Source: Kordiimonadales bacterium IMCC3096 (GTDB lineage Bacteria > Pseudomonadota > Alphaproteobacteria > Minwuiales > Minwuiaceae). Taken from it: a DNA stretch of 64,000 bases. A program made the translations under genes and the position numbers. The first letter of the stretch is position 1. The number at the start of each line of letters is the position of its first letter. The stretch covers positions 3,878,115-3,942,114 of the forward strand of contig CP018227.1 in assembly GCA_016865035.1 (NCBI GenBank). The letters run 5' to 3'. The notes below the pieces were generated by a model, which was not told where the DNA came from, did no database searches, and saw only the letters and a list, made by a program, of their open reading frames with translations. Of the stretch, positions 9,911-17,990 are shown one piece after another.

Positions 9911-10693
9911 TCAGGCGGGCCAGCCATTGTCGCCGCCGCGCCAGTCGCCCAGGTGGGCCTGCCACAGCGCCAGTGTGGCGAAGACGGCCGTGTCCGCGCG
10001 CAGCAACCGGGGGCCGAGGCTGACGGGTATGCAGTCGGGCAGGGCGCGGACCATCTGCTTCTCCGCCTCCTCGAAGCCGCCCTCTGGCCCGATCAGCACG
10101 GCAGCGGACGGGATGGTCTCGGTGCGGCGCGCCTCATCCGCCAGAGCCGTGGCAATCGGCGTCGCGTCCGCACGTTCGTCGGCGAGGTAAAGACGGCGAC
10201 CGCCTGGCCAGTCCTCCAGCACCGCCGAGAGGTCACGCGGTTCGGCCACTTCCGGAACGCTCAGGCGTTCGCACTGTTCCGCAGCCTCCAGCGCGTTGGC
10301 CTGCAACCGCTCCACATTCACCCGACTGACCACGGTGCGGCGGGTCAGCACCGGCAGGATGCGGGAGACGCCGAGTTCGCCGGCCTTCTCGGCGATGGCA
10401 TCGACGCGCTTGCCCTTGATCGGTGCGAACAGCAGCCAGAGGTCCGGCTCCGCCACCTGGGGCCGCAACTGCTCCCCCGGGACGACCTCCGCCTCCCGGC
10501 GGCCCATTTGATCAATGATGCCCCGCCATTCGCCGTCGCGGCCATTGAACAGCTTCACCGTCGCACCGGCCCCAAGCCGCAGGACCTTGGCCAGATAGTG
10601 ATGCTGGTTGCCGGTCAGTGTCAGCGGCTGATCCGGTTTCAGGTCGGCTTCGATGAACAGTCGCGGTTCGGTCACGTCACGCGTCCCCTGCAT
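9911..10693 (-). CDS. rsmE: 16S rRNA (uracil(1498)-N3)-methyltransferase RsmE
   Basis: SPOUT-class methyltransferase that modifies U1498 of 16S rRNA using SAM; 260 residues, normal length. An N-terminal PUA-like part (NQHHYLAKVLRLGAGATVKLFNG) is followed by the knot-forming SPOUT domain, with AVLIGPEGGFEEAEKQMV and VSLGPRLLRADTAVFATLA near the C-terminus, both diagnostic. It starts 90 bases from the divergent amidohydrolase gene. RsmE next to gshA is a common alphaproteobacterial order. Confidence 0.95.
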   Translation of the reverse strand: MQGTRDVTEPRLFIEADLKPDQPLTLTGNQHHYLAKVLRLGAGATVKLFNGRDGEWRGIIDQMGRREAEVVPGEQLRPQVAEPDLWLLFAPIKGKRVDAIAEKAGELGVSRILPVLTRRTVVSRVNVERLQANALEAAEQCERLSVPEVAEPRDLSAVLEDWPGGRRLYLADERADATPIATALADEARRTETIPSAAVLIGPEGGFEEAEKQMVRALPDCIPVSLGPRLLRADTAVFATLALWQAHLGDWRGGDNGWPA

Positions 10694-10783
10694 GGGATAA
10701 TTGATCGGACAACAGGTTCAAGCCGCTGCCGCATTGCTGATAGTATCTGCCGAATAGGTGACAGACTGGGTGGGGAGAGCGCA

Positions 10784-11956
10784 ATGCCATACGCAACAGG
10801 GCGGCTGTATCACGATGCGGACGCACACATCATGGAGACGGCGGACTGGCTGCGCGACTATGCGGCGCCGAAGTTCCGCGACCGGTTGCCGGATATCTTC
10901 ACCGGAGCGCTGGCCCCGGGTGAGCATGAGCGGGTGAACGACGATATCGCCCTGCACAGCGACGCGAGCTACCGCGCGGAGGATGAGGCGGAGCTGATGA
11001 ACCGCAAGAACTGGCGCGCCATCGGGGCGACGCTGAAGCAGGACCGCCCGAAGGCGCTCGACCTGCTCGGCTTCGCGTCGCAGCTTGTCTTCAATACCTT
11101 CACCAACAAGCCGATGCAGGAGGCGGAGCATGGTCGCGACGCCGATTTTGCCTACGGCATGGCCGACGCGCATAACCGTGGCATGTTCGATTTCTGCGGC
11201 GTCGACCGGCGTCTGCTGTCGACCGCCTATGTGCCGCTGATGGATCTGGAGCGTGCGCCGCAGGTTGCGAAGGCGCTGATCCGTGATGGTGCGAATGCCC
11301 TGATGATCGCCGCAGCCTGCCCGAAGGACCACAGCCCCAGCCACATCGCCCTGGACGCGGTCTGGGCCCAGGCCGAGGAAGCCGGGGTGCCCATCGTCTT
11401 CCATGTCGGCTCCGGCGGCACCTTCTTCGACCGGACCTATTTCAACAATGGTCTGCCGATGGAGAAGGACTTCCATGGCGGGGCGGAGAATTTCCGCTCC
11501 ATCGACTACATGGCGATTCCGAATCCGGTGATGCAGACACTGGCGACGATGATCCTGGACGGCGTGATGGACCGCTTCCCGCGCCTGAAGTTCGGCGTGA
11601 TCGAGCAGGGGGCGAGCTGGGTGCCGAGCTGGATGCGCTATCTCGACAGCGCCTATGACGCCTTCCTGCGGCACGAACAGCGCCTGCAGAAGCTGTCGCT
11701 GCGTCCGTCGGAATACGTGCAGCGCCAGATCAGGGTCACGCCTTACCCGACAGAGGATGTGGGCTGGATCGCGTCACAGGCGGGCGACGCCGTCTGCCTG
11801 TTCTCCTCCGACTATCCGCACGTGGAGGGGGGGCGGAACCCGCTGGGCCGCTTCGAGGCATCGCTTGCGCAGGCCAGCGAGGCAACGCGCGACCATTTCT
11901 TTGCCGGCAATTTTGCTGACATGATGGGTCCGTCGCTGCAGCGGGCGCTGAACTGA
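10784..11956 (+). CDS. Amidohydrolase-family (ACMSD-like TIM-barrel) hydrolase/decarboxylase
   Basis: A 390-residue protein of the amidohydrolase_2 group, metal-dependent TIM-barrel enzymes that hydrolyse or decarboxylate small acids. Seen: DADAHIMETADWL at the first strand (an Asp-x-His variant of HxH), the barrel segment VPIVFHVGSGG with a likely metal His, and FSSDYPHVEGGRNPLG, where the Asp is the expected general base. The frame is open far upstream, but ATG 10784 with GGGGAGA upstream is the clear start. Probably first gene of a three-gene operon with the enoyl-CoA hydratase and CoA-binding protein. Substrate not predictable. Confidence 0.88.
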   Translation: MPYATGRLYHDADAHIMETADWLRDYAAPKFRDRLPDIFTGALAPGEHERVNDDIALHSDASYRAEDEAELMNRKNWRAIGATLKQDRPKALDLLGFASQLVFNTFTNKPMQEAEHGRDADFAYGMADAHNRGMFDFCGVDRRLLSTAYVPLMDLERAPQVAKALIRDGANALMIAAACPKDHSPSHIALDAVWAQAEEAGVPIVFHVGSGGTFFDRTYFNNGLPMEKDFHGGAENFRSIDYMAIPNPVMQTLATMILDGVMDRFPRLKFGVIEQGASWVPSWMRYLDSAYDAFLRHEQRLQKLSLRPSEYVQRQIRVTPYPTEDVGWIASQAGDAVCLFSSDYPHVEGGRNPLGRFEASLAQASEATRDHFFAGNFADMMGPSLQRALN

Positions 11957-11992
11957 CCACTGCGAACCCGACAACATGGGGAGGATGACACG

Positions 11993-12814
11993 ATGACTGC
12001 CGAGAACGCCGCTTCGACCGACGTCACCGCGAACGAGGACCTGCTGTTGCGGGACGACCGTGGTTCTGTGACCTGGCTGACACTGAACCGGCCTGACGCC
12101 TTCAACAGCCTTTCGACGGGGCTGATGACGCGGATCCAGCAGGAACTGGATGCCCTGGCGGATGATCCGAACTGCCGTGTCATTGTCATTGCAGGGGCAG
12201 GGCGCGGCTTCTGTGCCGGGCATGACCTGCGCGAGGTACGTGGCAACCAGCAGGATGGTCCCTTCATCAAGGCGATGCTGGAGCAGTGCTCGACGATGAT
12301 GCAGACCATTGTCAATCACCCGAAACCGGTGATCGCGCGGGTGCACGGCATTGCAACGGCTGCCGGGTGCCAGCTTGTCGCCAGCGCCGATCTGGCCATT
12401 GCGGCCGATGACGCGAAGTTTGCGACGCCAGGGGTGAACATCGGCCTGTTCTGCCATACGCCGATGGTGGCGCTGGGGCGCAATGTCAGCCGCAAGCACG
12501 CCATGGAAATGCTGCTGACCGGCGAACTGATGAGTGCCGACGACGCCGTTCGTTTCGGGCTGGTCAACCGCACGGCCCCGGCTGCGGAGCTGGATGCGGC
12601 TGTCACCGCGATGGCGGAGCGGATCGCATCGAAATCGTCCTATACGCTGAAGATCGGCAAGCAGGCCTTCTATCGCCAGCTTGAAGCGCCTGACCTGAAC
12701 GCCGCCTATGATTATGCATCCGGCGTGATGATGGAGAACATGGTGGCCCGCGACGCCAATGAGGGCATTCAGGCCTTCATCGACAAGCGCGCGCCAGTCT
12801 GGGAGGACCGCTGA
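11993..12814 (+). CDS. Enoyl-CoA hydratase (ECHDC3-like crotonase)
   Basis: A 273-residue crotonase. Seen: TWLTLNRPDAFNSLS, the oxyanion segment GAGRGFCAGHDLREVRG, ATAAGCQLVASADLAIAADD, and PGVNIGLFCHTPMVALGRNV, which resembles the ECHDC3 branch rather than classical hydratases. That branch often lacks one of the two catalytic Glu residues, so hydratase activity should not be assumed. SD GGGGAGGA lies upstream. It starts 36 bases after the amidohydrolase stop and ends 2 bases before the CoA-binding gene, so co-transcription is likely. Confidence 0.88.
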   Translation: MTAENAASTDVTANEDLLLRDDRGSVTWLTLNRPDAFNSLSTGLMTRIQQELDALADDPNCRVIVIAGAGRGFCAGHDLREVRGNQQDGPFIKAMLEQCSTMMQTIVNHPKPVIARVHGIATAAGCQLVASADLAIAADDAKFATPGVNIGLFCHTPMVALGRNVSRKHAMEMLLTGELMSADDAVRFGLVNRTAPAAELDAAVTAMAERIASKSSYTLKIGKQAFYRQLEAPDLNAAYDYASGVMMENMVARDANEGIQAFIDKRAPVWEDR

Positions 12815-12816
12815 GC

Positions 12817-13335
12817 ATGACGCCCGCGGGCGCGGATGACGTCGCCGTGGTGCACGACAGCTACAGTGATGCCTACATCAGGGACATCCTGCAGACCGTG
12901 AAGGTCGTGGCGGTCGTCGGGGCGAGTGCCAACTGGAACCGGCCCAGTTACTTTGCCTCGAAGTACATGCAGGAAAAGGGCTATCGGGTGATCCCGGTAA
13001 ACCCGAAGGAAGCGGCGGCAGGCACGGTCATTCTCGGTGAGCCGGCGGTGGCCACGCTTGACGACATCGACGTTGCTGTCGACATGGTTGACTGCTTCCG
13101 CAACTCCGACGCCATTCCGCCCATCGCGGATGACGCGATCCGCATCGGTGCGAAGGTACTCTGGCTGCAGCTTGGTGTGCGCAACGATGCGGCGGCAGCA
13201 AAGGCGGAGGCTGCGGGTCTGAAGGTCGTGATGAACCGCTGCCCGAAGATCGAATACGGTCGCCTGTCAGGCGAGATTGGCTGGTTCGGCGTGAATACGG
13301 GCGTGATCTCGTCCCGACGCAAGCGCGTGGTCTGA
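12817..13335 (+). CDS. CoA-binding domain protein (YccU-like)
   Basis: A 172-residue protein with one Rossmann-type CoA_binding_2 domain: VKVVAVVGASANWNRPSYFA at residues 29-48, KGYRVIPVNPKEA, and the later LWLQLGVRNDAAAAKAEAAG and VVMNRCPKIEYGRL typical of this small family. Family members bind CoA but have no established reaction. Placement right after an enoyl-CoA hydratase gene (2-base gap) supports an accessory role with acyl-CoA metabolism. Confidence 0.88.
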   Translation: MTPAGADDVAVVHDSYSDAYIRDILQTVKVVAVVGASANWNRPSYFASKYMQEKGYRVIPVNPKEAAAGTVILGEPAVATLDDIDVAVDMVDCFRNSDAIPPIADDAIRIGAKVLWLQLGVRNDAAAAKAEAAGLKVVMNRCPKIEYGRLSGEIGWFGVNTGVISSRRKRVV

Positions 13336-13369
13336 CAGGACCCGCCCCTTCGGGGAACAGCCGGGCGAT

Positions 13370-13882
13370 CTAGTCGTCCACGATCGTGATGAAATCCGCC
13401 GCGACCAGGATCTGGTCCACGCAGGTCCCCTCCGCCGACAGGGGCAGGGCAACGAGCTCGCAGCGCTTGAAGTCCTGATGCGGTCCGATATAGGGCATCG
13501 GCCGCGTGCAGGGCAGGCCCAGTTCAGCGACCTGACGCAGCATCTCCCAATATTCTCCGGGGCCTGCCTGATGCGGCAGCTCACTGACGCGACGGCCCTT
13601 CAGTGGACCCCGCATGTTTTCGTCGATCAGCGTTCCGGTCAGGCGATAGACGAAATCGAGCGGATTACGCTCCACGCCGAGGATCATCAGATTCGGCAGA
13701 TGCTCCACGATATCCATCGGATTGAGATCGCGTCTGAGCGGCCAGATACGCTCCCCGCGAATGAACTCCCAATATCGGAGTGTCTCGAGTGTAACGGTCG
13801 AGGAAAGCTTCCCGCAGACTTCACTCACCGCGTCCCTGATCTCTGGCTCGCGTGCCTTAGTCAACATATCTTGCCCGGTCAT
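13370..13882 (-). CDS. PAS_5-type alphaproteobacterial PAS-domain protein
   Basis: A 170-residue soluble protein made of one PAS-like domain of the PAS_5 (PF07310) kind: ETLRYWEFIRGERIWPLRRD, DIVEHLPNLMILGVE, DFVYRLTGTLIDENMRG and CVDQILVAADFI. The family is common in alphaproteobacteria in many paralogues, without output domain, and its molecular role is mostly unknown; a sensory or cell-cycle-linked role is possible. It is convergent with the CoA-binding gene and divergent from the SprA-related gene. Confidence 0.85.
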   Translation of the reverse strand: MTGQDMLTKAREPEIRDAVSEVCGKLSSTVTLETLRYWEFIRGERIWPLRRDLNPMDIVEHLPNLMILGVERNPLDFVYRLTGTLIDENMRGPLKGRRVSELPHQAGPGEYWEMLRQVAELGLPCTRPMPYIGPHQDFKRCELVALPLSAEGTCVDQILVAADFITIVDD

Positions 13883-13980
13883 TGGTGGTCATTACCGGGG
13901 CCAAAATTTTCGGTCCCGATAACGCAACACCGGTAGCGGGCAAATTATTCGAACAAATTGTGATGAAGATCATGTTTTTT

Positions 13981-14002
13981 CGGTAACCATGTTTCGTTAC
14001 CG
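13981..14002. promoter_or_regulatory. Inverted repeat in the AT-richer divergent region
   Basis: CGGTAAC (13981-13987) and GTTACCG (13996-14002) are perfect inverted arms around 8 bases. They lie within a locally AT-rich 223-base region (13883-14105) between the PAS_5 gene (minus) and the SprA-related gene (plus). It could be an operator for either gene. CATGTTT occurs just before and inside the repeat. No regulator gene is adjacent, so the assignment is speculative. Confidence 0.35.
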
Positions 14003-14105
14003 GTCGCGCATGAGCCTGTGACGCACATGTTGACGATTGATTAACATTCACCTGTTTCACTGCGACGATGCAACTGAATCGTTCCGCGTTGACAGGTCTG
14101 ACCGG

Positions 14106-15056
14106 ATGATCGGCGCACTGCAGACCAGCCGTGCAGAGGGTCTCCCTCAGATATCGCGCGCCCAGCAATCCGCAGGCCGGGCTGCCGAGACGAGGGAACC
14201 TGCGCGTGATCCGGCATTGCCCTCAGGCTTTCGCGAGACGCGTGGCTCCAATGTTGCCGGTGGGACGCTGATCGCAGCGCAGATTGCCGCCAGCGCAGAG
14301 AGCGGGACAGTCGAGAAGCCCGCTACCGACCCTAAACAGTCGACCACGACAGGCACCGAACTGACGGAGCAGGAGCGGGAGCAGATCAAGGAGCTCCAGG
14401 CGCGTGACCGGGAGGTCCGCGCGCACGAGCAGGCGCATGCGACCGCCGGGGGCCAGTATGCGGGGGCGCCTGAGTACGAGATGAAAAAAGGGCCGGACGG
14501 GCGCAGCTACGCCGTGGGCGGCCATGTCTCCATCAGCACCAGCCCCATTGCCGGTGACCCTGAAGCGACCATCGCGAAGATGGAGATCGTCAAGCGCGCT
14601 GCGCTGGCTCCGGTCGAACCGTCGGGCGCTGACCGCAGTGTCGCGGCCGATGCGGAGAGCAAGCGCGCCGATGCACGCAGCGAACTCAACGCGATCAGGG
14701 CTGAAGAGCAGAAGGCGGCGCTGGAGGAATCGCTTGGCAAGTCCGAGGCCGGTGATGAGGCCGTCCGTGAGAGTGACAGTGCTAGGGCCGCCGGACAGAG
14801 ATCAGGGGAGGCACCGGCAGTTCCCGGATTGGGTCCGGCCAGTGCTGATGAAGGCGATGAAGCTGATCGCGGGGGCTATGGCGATGAATACGAACAGGAC
14901 ATCTCCGACAGGTCGGCACGATCCGACCGGAGGGAGGACGATGCGATCTCACGCGACTTCGCGGCCTTCCTGAACCAGAACGGCACGGAGCGCACCCGCG
15001 CTGATCTCCAGCCCGGCCTGGCAACACAGCGTCCGAGCATCGACATTCGCCTCTGA
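14106..15056 (+). CDS. SprA-related (PF12118-like) putative metalloprotease
   Basis: A 316-residue protein with a conserved core EREQIKELQARDREVRAHEQ followed by AHATAGGQYAGAPEY, characteristic of the SprA-related family. His107-Glu108-x-x-His111 forms an HEXXH zinc-protease-like motif, but activity is not established for the family. The C-terminal third is acidic, low in complexity and rich in Ala, Glu, Asp and Ser, likely disordered. No signal peptide or membrane segment is visible. ATG 14106 is chosen; an upstream in-frame TTG at 14037 would add 23 residues, and neither has a good Shine-Dalgarno sequence. Confidence 0.75.
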   Translation: MIGALQTSRAEGLPQISRAQQSAGRAAETREPARDPALPSGFRETRGSNVAGGTLIAAQIAASAESGTVEKPATDPKQSTTTGTELTEQEREQIKELQARDREVRAHEQAHATAGGQYAGAPEYEMKKGPDGRSYAVGGHVSISTSPIAGDPEATIAKMEIVKRAALAPVEPSGADRSVAADAESKRADARSELNAIRAEEQKAALEESLGKSEAGDEAVRESDSARAAGQRSGEAPAVPGLGPASADEGDEADRGGYGDEYEQDISDRSARSDRREDDAISRDFAAFLNQNGTERTRADLQPGLATQRPSIDIRL

Positions 15057-15104
15057 TGATCATGGTGGTACGGCAATGCTGACGCGACCGGAACGTGCGG
15101 CAGA

Positions 15105-15938
15105 TCAGGCGACGTCCCGTACCTGACAGCGCCACATGACCCTGCGCGCACTTGCGTCAAAGGCTTCCCGGCGATGAATGGTCGAGCGATTGTCCCAGAC
15201 CAGAAGGTCATTGGGGCGCCATTCATGCACGTACAGGAACTCGGCGCGGGTACACCAGGCCCAGATCTCGTCCAGCAGTTCCTCGCTCTCGGCGACGTCC
15301 ATACCCACGACCCAACTGTTGGTACGGCGACCGGTGAAGAGAGCTTCGCGCCCGGTCACTGAGTGCGGGCGTATGGCCGGGTGGCGCGCACCGGGGGCTG
15401 CCGTGACATCCGTGACCGCCTGCATGCCCTTGCGCAGGTCGCCCGCCGAGGTGTAGCTGGAGTCGTGGTTGATCGTCTGCCCCTCCAACCGCTCCCGCAA
15501 TCCTGCCGGCATGGCGTCGAGAGCCGCCATCATGTTGGCGAACCATGTGCGGCCACCGTCGGTGACGACCTCGTGTCCATAGAGCACGGAAGCCGAGGGC
15601 GGGGCAGGGATGTAGGACATGTCCGTGTGCCATTCGGCCTCGCCGCTGCCCAGCGCACCAATGGCCTTCCCGTTCTCCACGACATTGGAGATCACCCACA
15701 TCTCCGGGGCTTCCTCATCACGTCTTCTGGATTCGCTGGCGGGCGGTGGTTCCAGTTCGCCGAACCGACGGCTGAAGGCACACAACTCCGCCGGCGTCAG
15801 ATGCTGGTCACGGATGACGATCAGGCAGCGCTGCAGCCAGAGCTCCTCGATCACTGCGAATCCGGCATCATCGAGCGCGCGCACGTCGATACCGCGGATC
15901 TCGGTCCCGGTGGCAGGCGTGAGGTTGCAGATCTCCAT
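15105..15938 (-). CDS. TauD/TfdA-family 2-oxoglutarate-dependent dioxygenase
   Basis: A 277-residue non-haem Fe(II)/2-oxoglutarate dioxygenase. The facial triad is visible as His and Asp in EWHTDMSYIPAPPSASVL and the distal His in RSTIHRREAF; the following ARRVMWRCQV supplies the 2-oxoglutarate-binding Arg. Family reactions include oxidative cleavage of taurine, aryloxyacetates and similar acids. It lies 121 bases after dctM on the same strand and may end the VOC/TRAP operon, which would make it the first attack on the imported substrate. That substrate is unknown. Confidence 0.9.
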   Translation of the reverse strand: MEICNLTPATGTEIRGIDVRALDDAGFAVIEELWLQRCLIVIRDQHLTPAELCAFSRRFGELEPPPASESRRRDEEAPEMWVISNVVENGKAIGALGSGEAEWHTDMSYIPAPPSASVLYGHEVVTDGGRTWFANMMAALDAMPAGLRERLEGQTINHDSSYTSAGDLRKGMQAVTDVTAAPGARHPAIRPHSVTGREALFTGRRTNSWVVGMDVAESEELLDEIWAWCTRAEFLYVHEWRPNDLLVWDNRSTIHRREAFDASARRVMWRCQVRDVA

Positions 15939-16059
15939 GTTCCCCTCCGGTCCTCACCCCATCCGGCTGTGGCGGGTGGTGACCGGATCATACCCGGAAG
16001 CCGGGCGCGGGTGACAGAGGTGATAGGCCACCTTCGGCACCCGGCGCCCGTTTCCGGCG

Positions 16060-17367
16060 TCAGCCCACCAGATTCGGCAGGTAGAGAATGATGTCCGGCA
16101 CGGCGATCAGCGCAATGATGATCATCAGGTCGGCGACCAGGAACCAGGCAATGCCCCGGAAGATCACACCGGTTGATGCAAGGTCACCAACCACGCCCTT
16201 GATCACGAACACATTCAGCCCGATGGGGGGCGTGATCATGCCGATCTCCAGGAACTTGGTCAGCAGGACACCGAACCAGATCAGGCTGAAGCCGGCGGTA
16301 TCGATGATCGGCAGCAGGATCGGCAGCGTCAGCAGCATGGCCCCGATGGGTTCCAGGAACATGCCGAGCAGCAGGTAGATCAGGGAAATGCCGATCAGCA
16401 GCAGCAGCGGGTCCGCGCCCATCGCCGTGACGGCATCCGACAGGTAGTCACCGGCACCGCTGAACGCCAGGAACCGTGTCAGCATGCTGGCACCGATGGC
16501 GATGATGAACAGGGAGGCGGAGGTCAGTAGTGTCTCAGACAGCGCATCCCGGAAGCTGACCCAGGTCAGGGATCCCTTCAGGGCCGCGATGATGGTGGCG
16601 ATGGCGGCACCGACCGCACCGGCCTCCGTCGGCGTGAATGCGCCCGAGAAGAGACCACCGAAGACGCCCAGCATCAGCAACAGCACTGGCCAGGTGTCCT
16701 TCAGCGCCGCCAGCTTGTCGGCCAGCGAAACATCCTCGTGCAACTGGGGCGCAAGCTCGGGCTTCAGCTTCACCCGGATCATGACGACCGCGACATAGCT
16801 GAATGTGGTCAGCAGACCGGCCCCGACGCCGCCCAGGAAGAGCGCGCTGATCGGAACCTCTGCAATGATGCCGTAGAGGATCATCAGGATGGATGGCGGG
16901 ATCAGGGCACCGATGGTCCCGGCGGCCGCCACCGTACCCGTCGCGAGGGACGCGTCATACCGGTGGCGCATCATCTCCGGCACCGCGATCCGGCCCATGG
17001 CGGCGGCGCAGGCGACAGAGGACCCGGTGACGGCGGCAAAGCCCGCCGCACCGAAGATCGTGGCAATGGCGAGACCACCGGGCAGGCGTGACATCCACAT
17101 GCGGGCCGCGTCAAACATGCCCTTCGTCAGGCCCGCGTGATAGCAGAGAAAGCCCATCAGCAGGAACATGGGTACGGAACTGAGCTGCCATGTTGCCGCG
17201 AAACTGTAGGGGATGACGCCGATGGAACCCCAGGCGGCACGTTCGCCAACCAGGATCCAGATTCCGGCAAAGGAAACACCGATCAGGCAGACCCCGATGG
17301 GCACACGCAGAGCGATGAGGGCCAGCAGGATGCCGATACCCACGAAACCTATCTGTACGTCGGACAG
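16060..17367 (-). CDS. TRAP transporter large permease (DctM type), apparent CTG start
   Basis: Large 12-helix membrane subunit of a sodium-driven TRAP importer. From CTG 17367 it is 435 residues and begins LSDVQIGFVGIGILLALIAL (first codon read as Met), matching the usual DctM N-terminus. The nearest conventional start is GTG 17343, eight codons later, but the only Shine-Dalgarno sequence (AGGAGG) is placed 5 bases before the CTG. Internal DctM features include GSSVACAAAMGRIAVPEM and IPPSILMILYGI. The gene follows dctQ in the same frame, separated by the dctQ TAG and three sense codons. Works with the small permease and the periplasmic binding protein encoded upstream. Confidence 0.9.
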   Translation of the reverse strand: MSDVQIGFVGIGILLALIALRVPIGVCLIGVSFAGIWILVGERAAWGSIGVIPYSFAATWQLSSVPMFLLMGFLCYHAGLTKGMFDAARMWMSRLPGGLAIATIFGAAGFAAVTGSSVACAAAMGRIAVPEMMRHRYDASLATGTVAAAGTIGALIPPSILMILYGIIAEVPISALFLGGVGAGLLTTFSYVAVVMIRVKLKPELAPQLHEDVSLADKLAALKDTWPVLLLMLGVFGGLFSGAFTPTEAGAVGAAIATIIAALKGSLTWVSFRDALSETLLTSASLFIIAIGASMLTRFLAFSGAGDYLSDAVTAMGADPLLLLIGISLIYLLLGMFLEPIGAMLLTLPILLPIIDTAGFSLIWFGVLLTKFLEIGMITPPIGLNVFVIKGVVGDLASTGVIFRGIAWFLVADLMIIIALIAVPDIILYLPNLVG

Positions 17368-17379
17368 GGTGGCCTCCTA
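17365..17379 (-). promoter_or_regulatory. dctQ stop / dctM ribosome-binding site and CTG start
   Basis: Read on the minus strand: TAG (dctQ stop, 17379-17377) is immediately followed by GAGG, so TAGGAGG carries both the stop and the Shine-Dalgarno sequence. CCACC then separates it from CTG (17367-17365). Spacing of 5 bases is ideal. All these codons are in one frame with both genes, so reinitiation or stop readthrough would both be possible. Confidence 0.6.
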
Positions 17380-17898
17380 TTCAGCGATCTGGCCCGGTGC
17401 GCCTGGCTGGGGGCGCCCGGAAAGATAGGAAATGAACTTGAACAGCAGCACCAGCACCATCAGCGTGGCCCCGATCGGCAGCAGGTAATGCCCCGGCCAG
17501 ATCAGTACCTTGGTGCTCTGTTCCATGATGAAGGAGCCCATGTCCTGCTTGTTGTAGGCATCGTTGAAACCACGCCAGGCCAGCAGTCCGAAGACCGTGC
17601 CCGAGAGCAGGTAGGTGAGGCCGTTGATGTGATACTGCATCCGGCTCGGGAACAGTTCGGTAAGAACCTCGACCGAGATGTGCGAGTTCCGCCGCTCCGC
17701 CAGGGCAAGCGGCAGGAAGGCCACCACGACCATGTAGTAGTTCGAGACCATCGTGATGGTTGCTGGCACGGGGGAGAAGAAGACGAACTTTCCCACAACG
17801 TCCACAGTGATGTGCACCATCATCAGCCCAACGGCGATCGAGCCGATGATACTGGTCAGGTTCACGGCCCGACCGAGCCAGCGATCAATAAAATCCAT
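17377..17898 (-). CDS. TRAP transporter small permease (DctQ type)
   Basis: A 173-residue four-helix membrane protein, normal for DctQ. Hydrophobic segments: LTSIIGSIAVGLMMVHITVD, a second around ITMVSNYYMVVVAFLPLALA, a third around LTYLLSGTVFGLLAW, and a fourth around HYLLPIGATLMVLVLLFKFI. RRNSHISVEVL after helix two is typical of the family. It shares the reading frame with dctM, separated by one TAG. Forms the membrane complex with the large permease. Confidence 0.88.
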   Translation of the reverse strand: MDFIDRWLGRAVNLTSIIGSIAVGLMMVHITVDVVGKFVFFSPVPATITMVSNYYMVVVAFLPLALAERRNSHISVEVLTELFPSRMQYHINGLTYLLSGTVFGLLAWRGFNDAYNKQDMGSFIMEQSTKVLIWPGHYLLPIGATLMVLVLLFKFISYLSGRPQPGAPGQIAE

Positions 17899-17940
17899 CG
17901 AAACCTGCTATCTGATTGGATCAGTTCTGAACGATATGCA

Positions 17941-17972
17941 GCGGCCCCGCGCGACGGGGCACGCGGGGCCGC
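17941..17972 (-). terminator. Perfect GC hairpin between dctP and dctQ
   Basis: GCGGCCCCGCG (17941-17951) and CGCGGGGCCGC (17962-17972) form an 11-bp perfect stem with a 10-base loop in the 92-base gap after the binding-protein gene. No U-tract follows on the minus strand. An attenuator or 3'-end stabiliser that raises binding-protein levels over the permeases is a more likely role than full termination. Confidence 0.5.
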
Positions 17973-17990
17973 CACATTTCAGTTACGGGT

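Noticed and set aside
13341-13360. Terminator between the convergent CoA-binding and PAS_5 genes
   Set aside because: CCCC-TTC-GGGG gives only a 3-4 bp stem and there is no U-tract; too weak to call.
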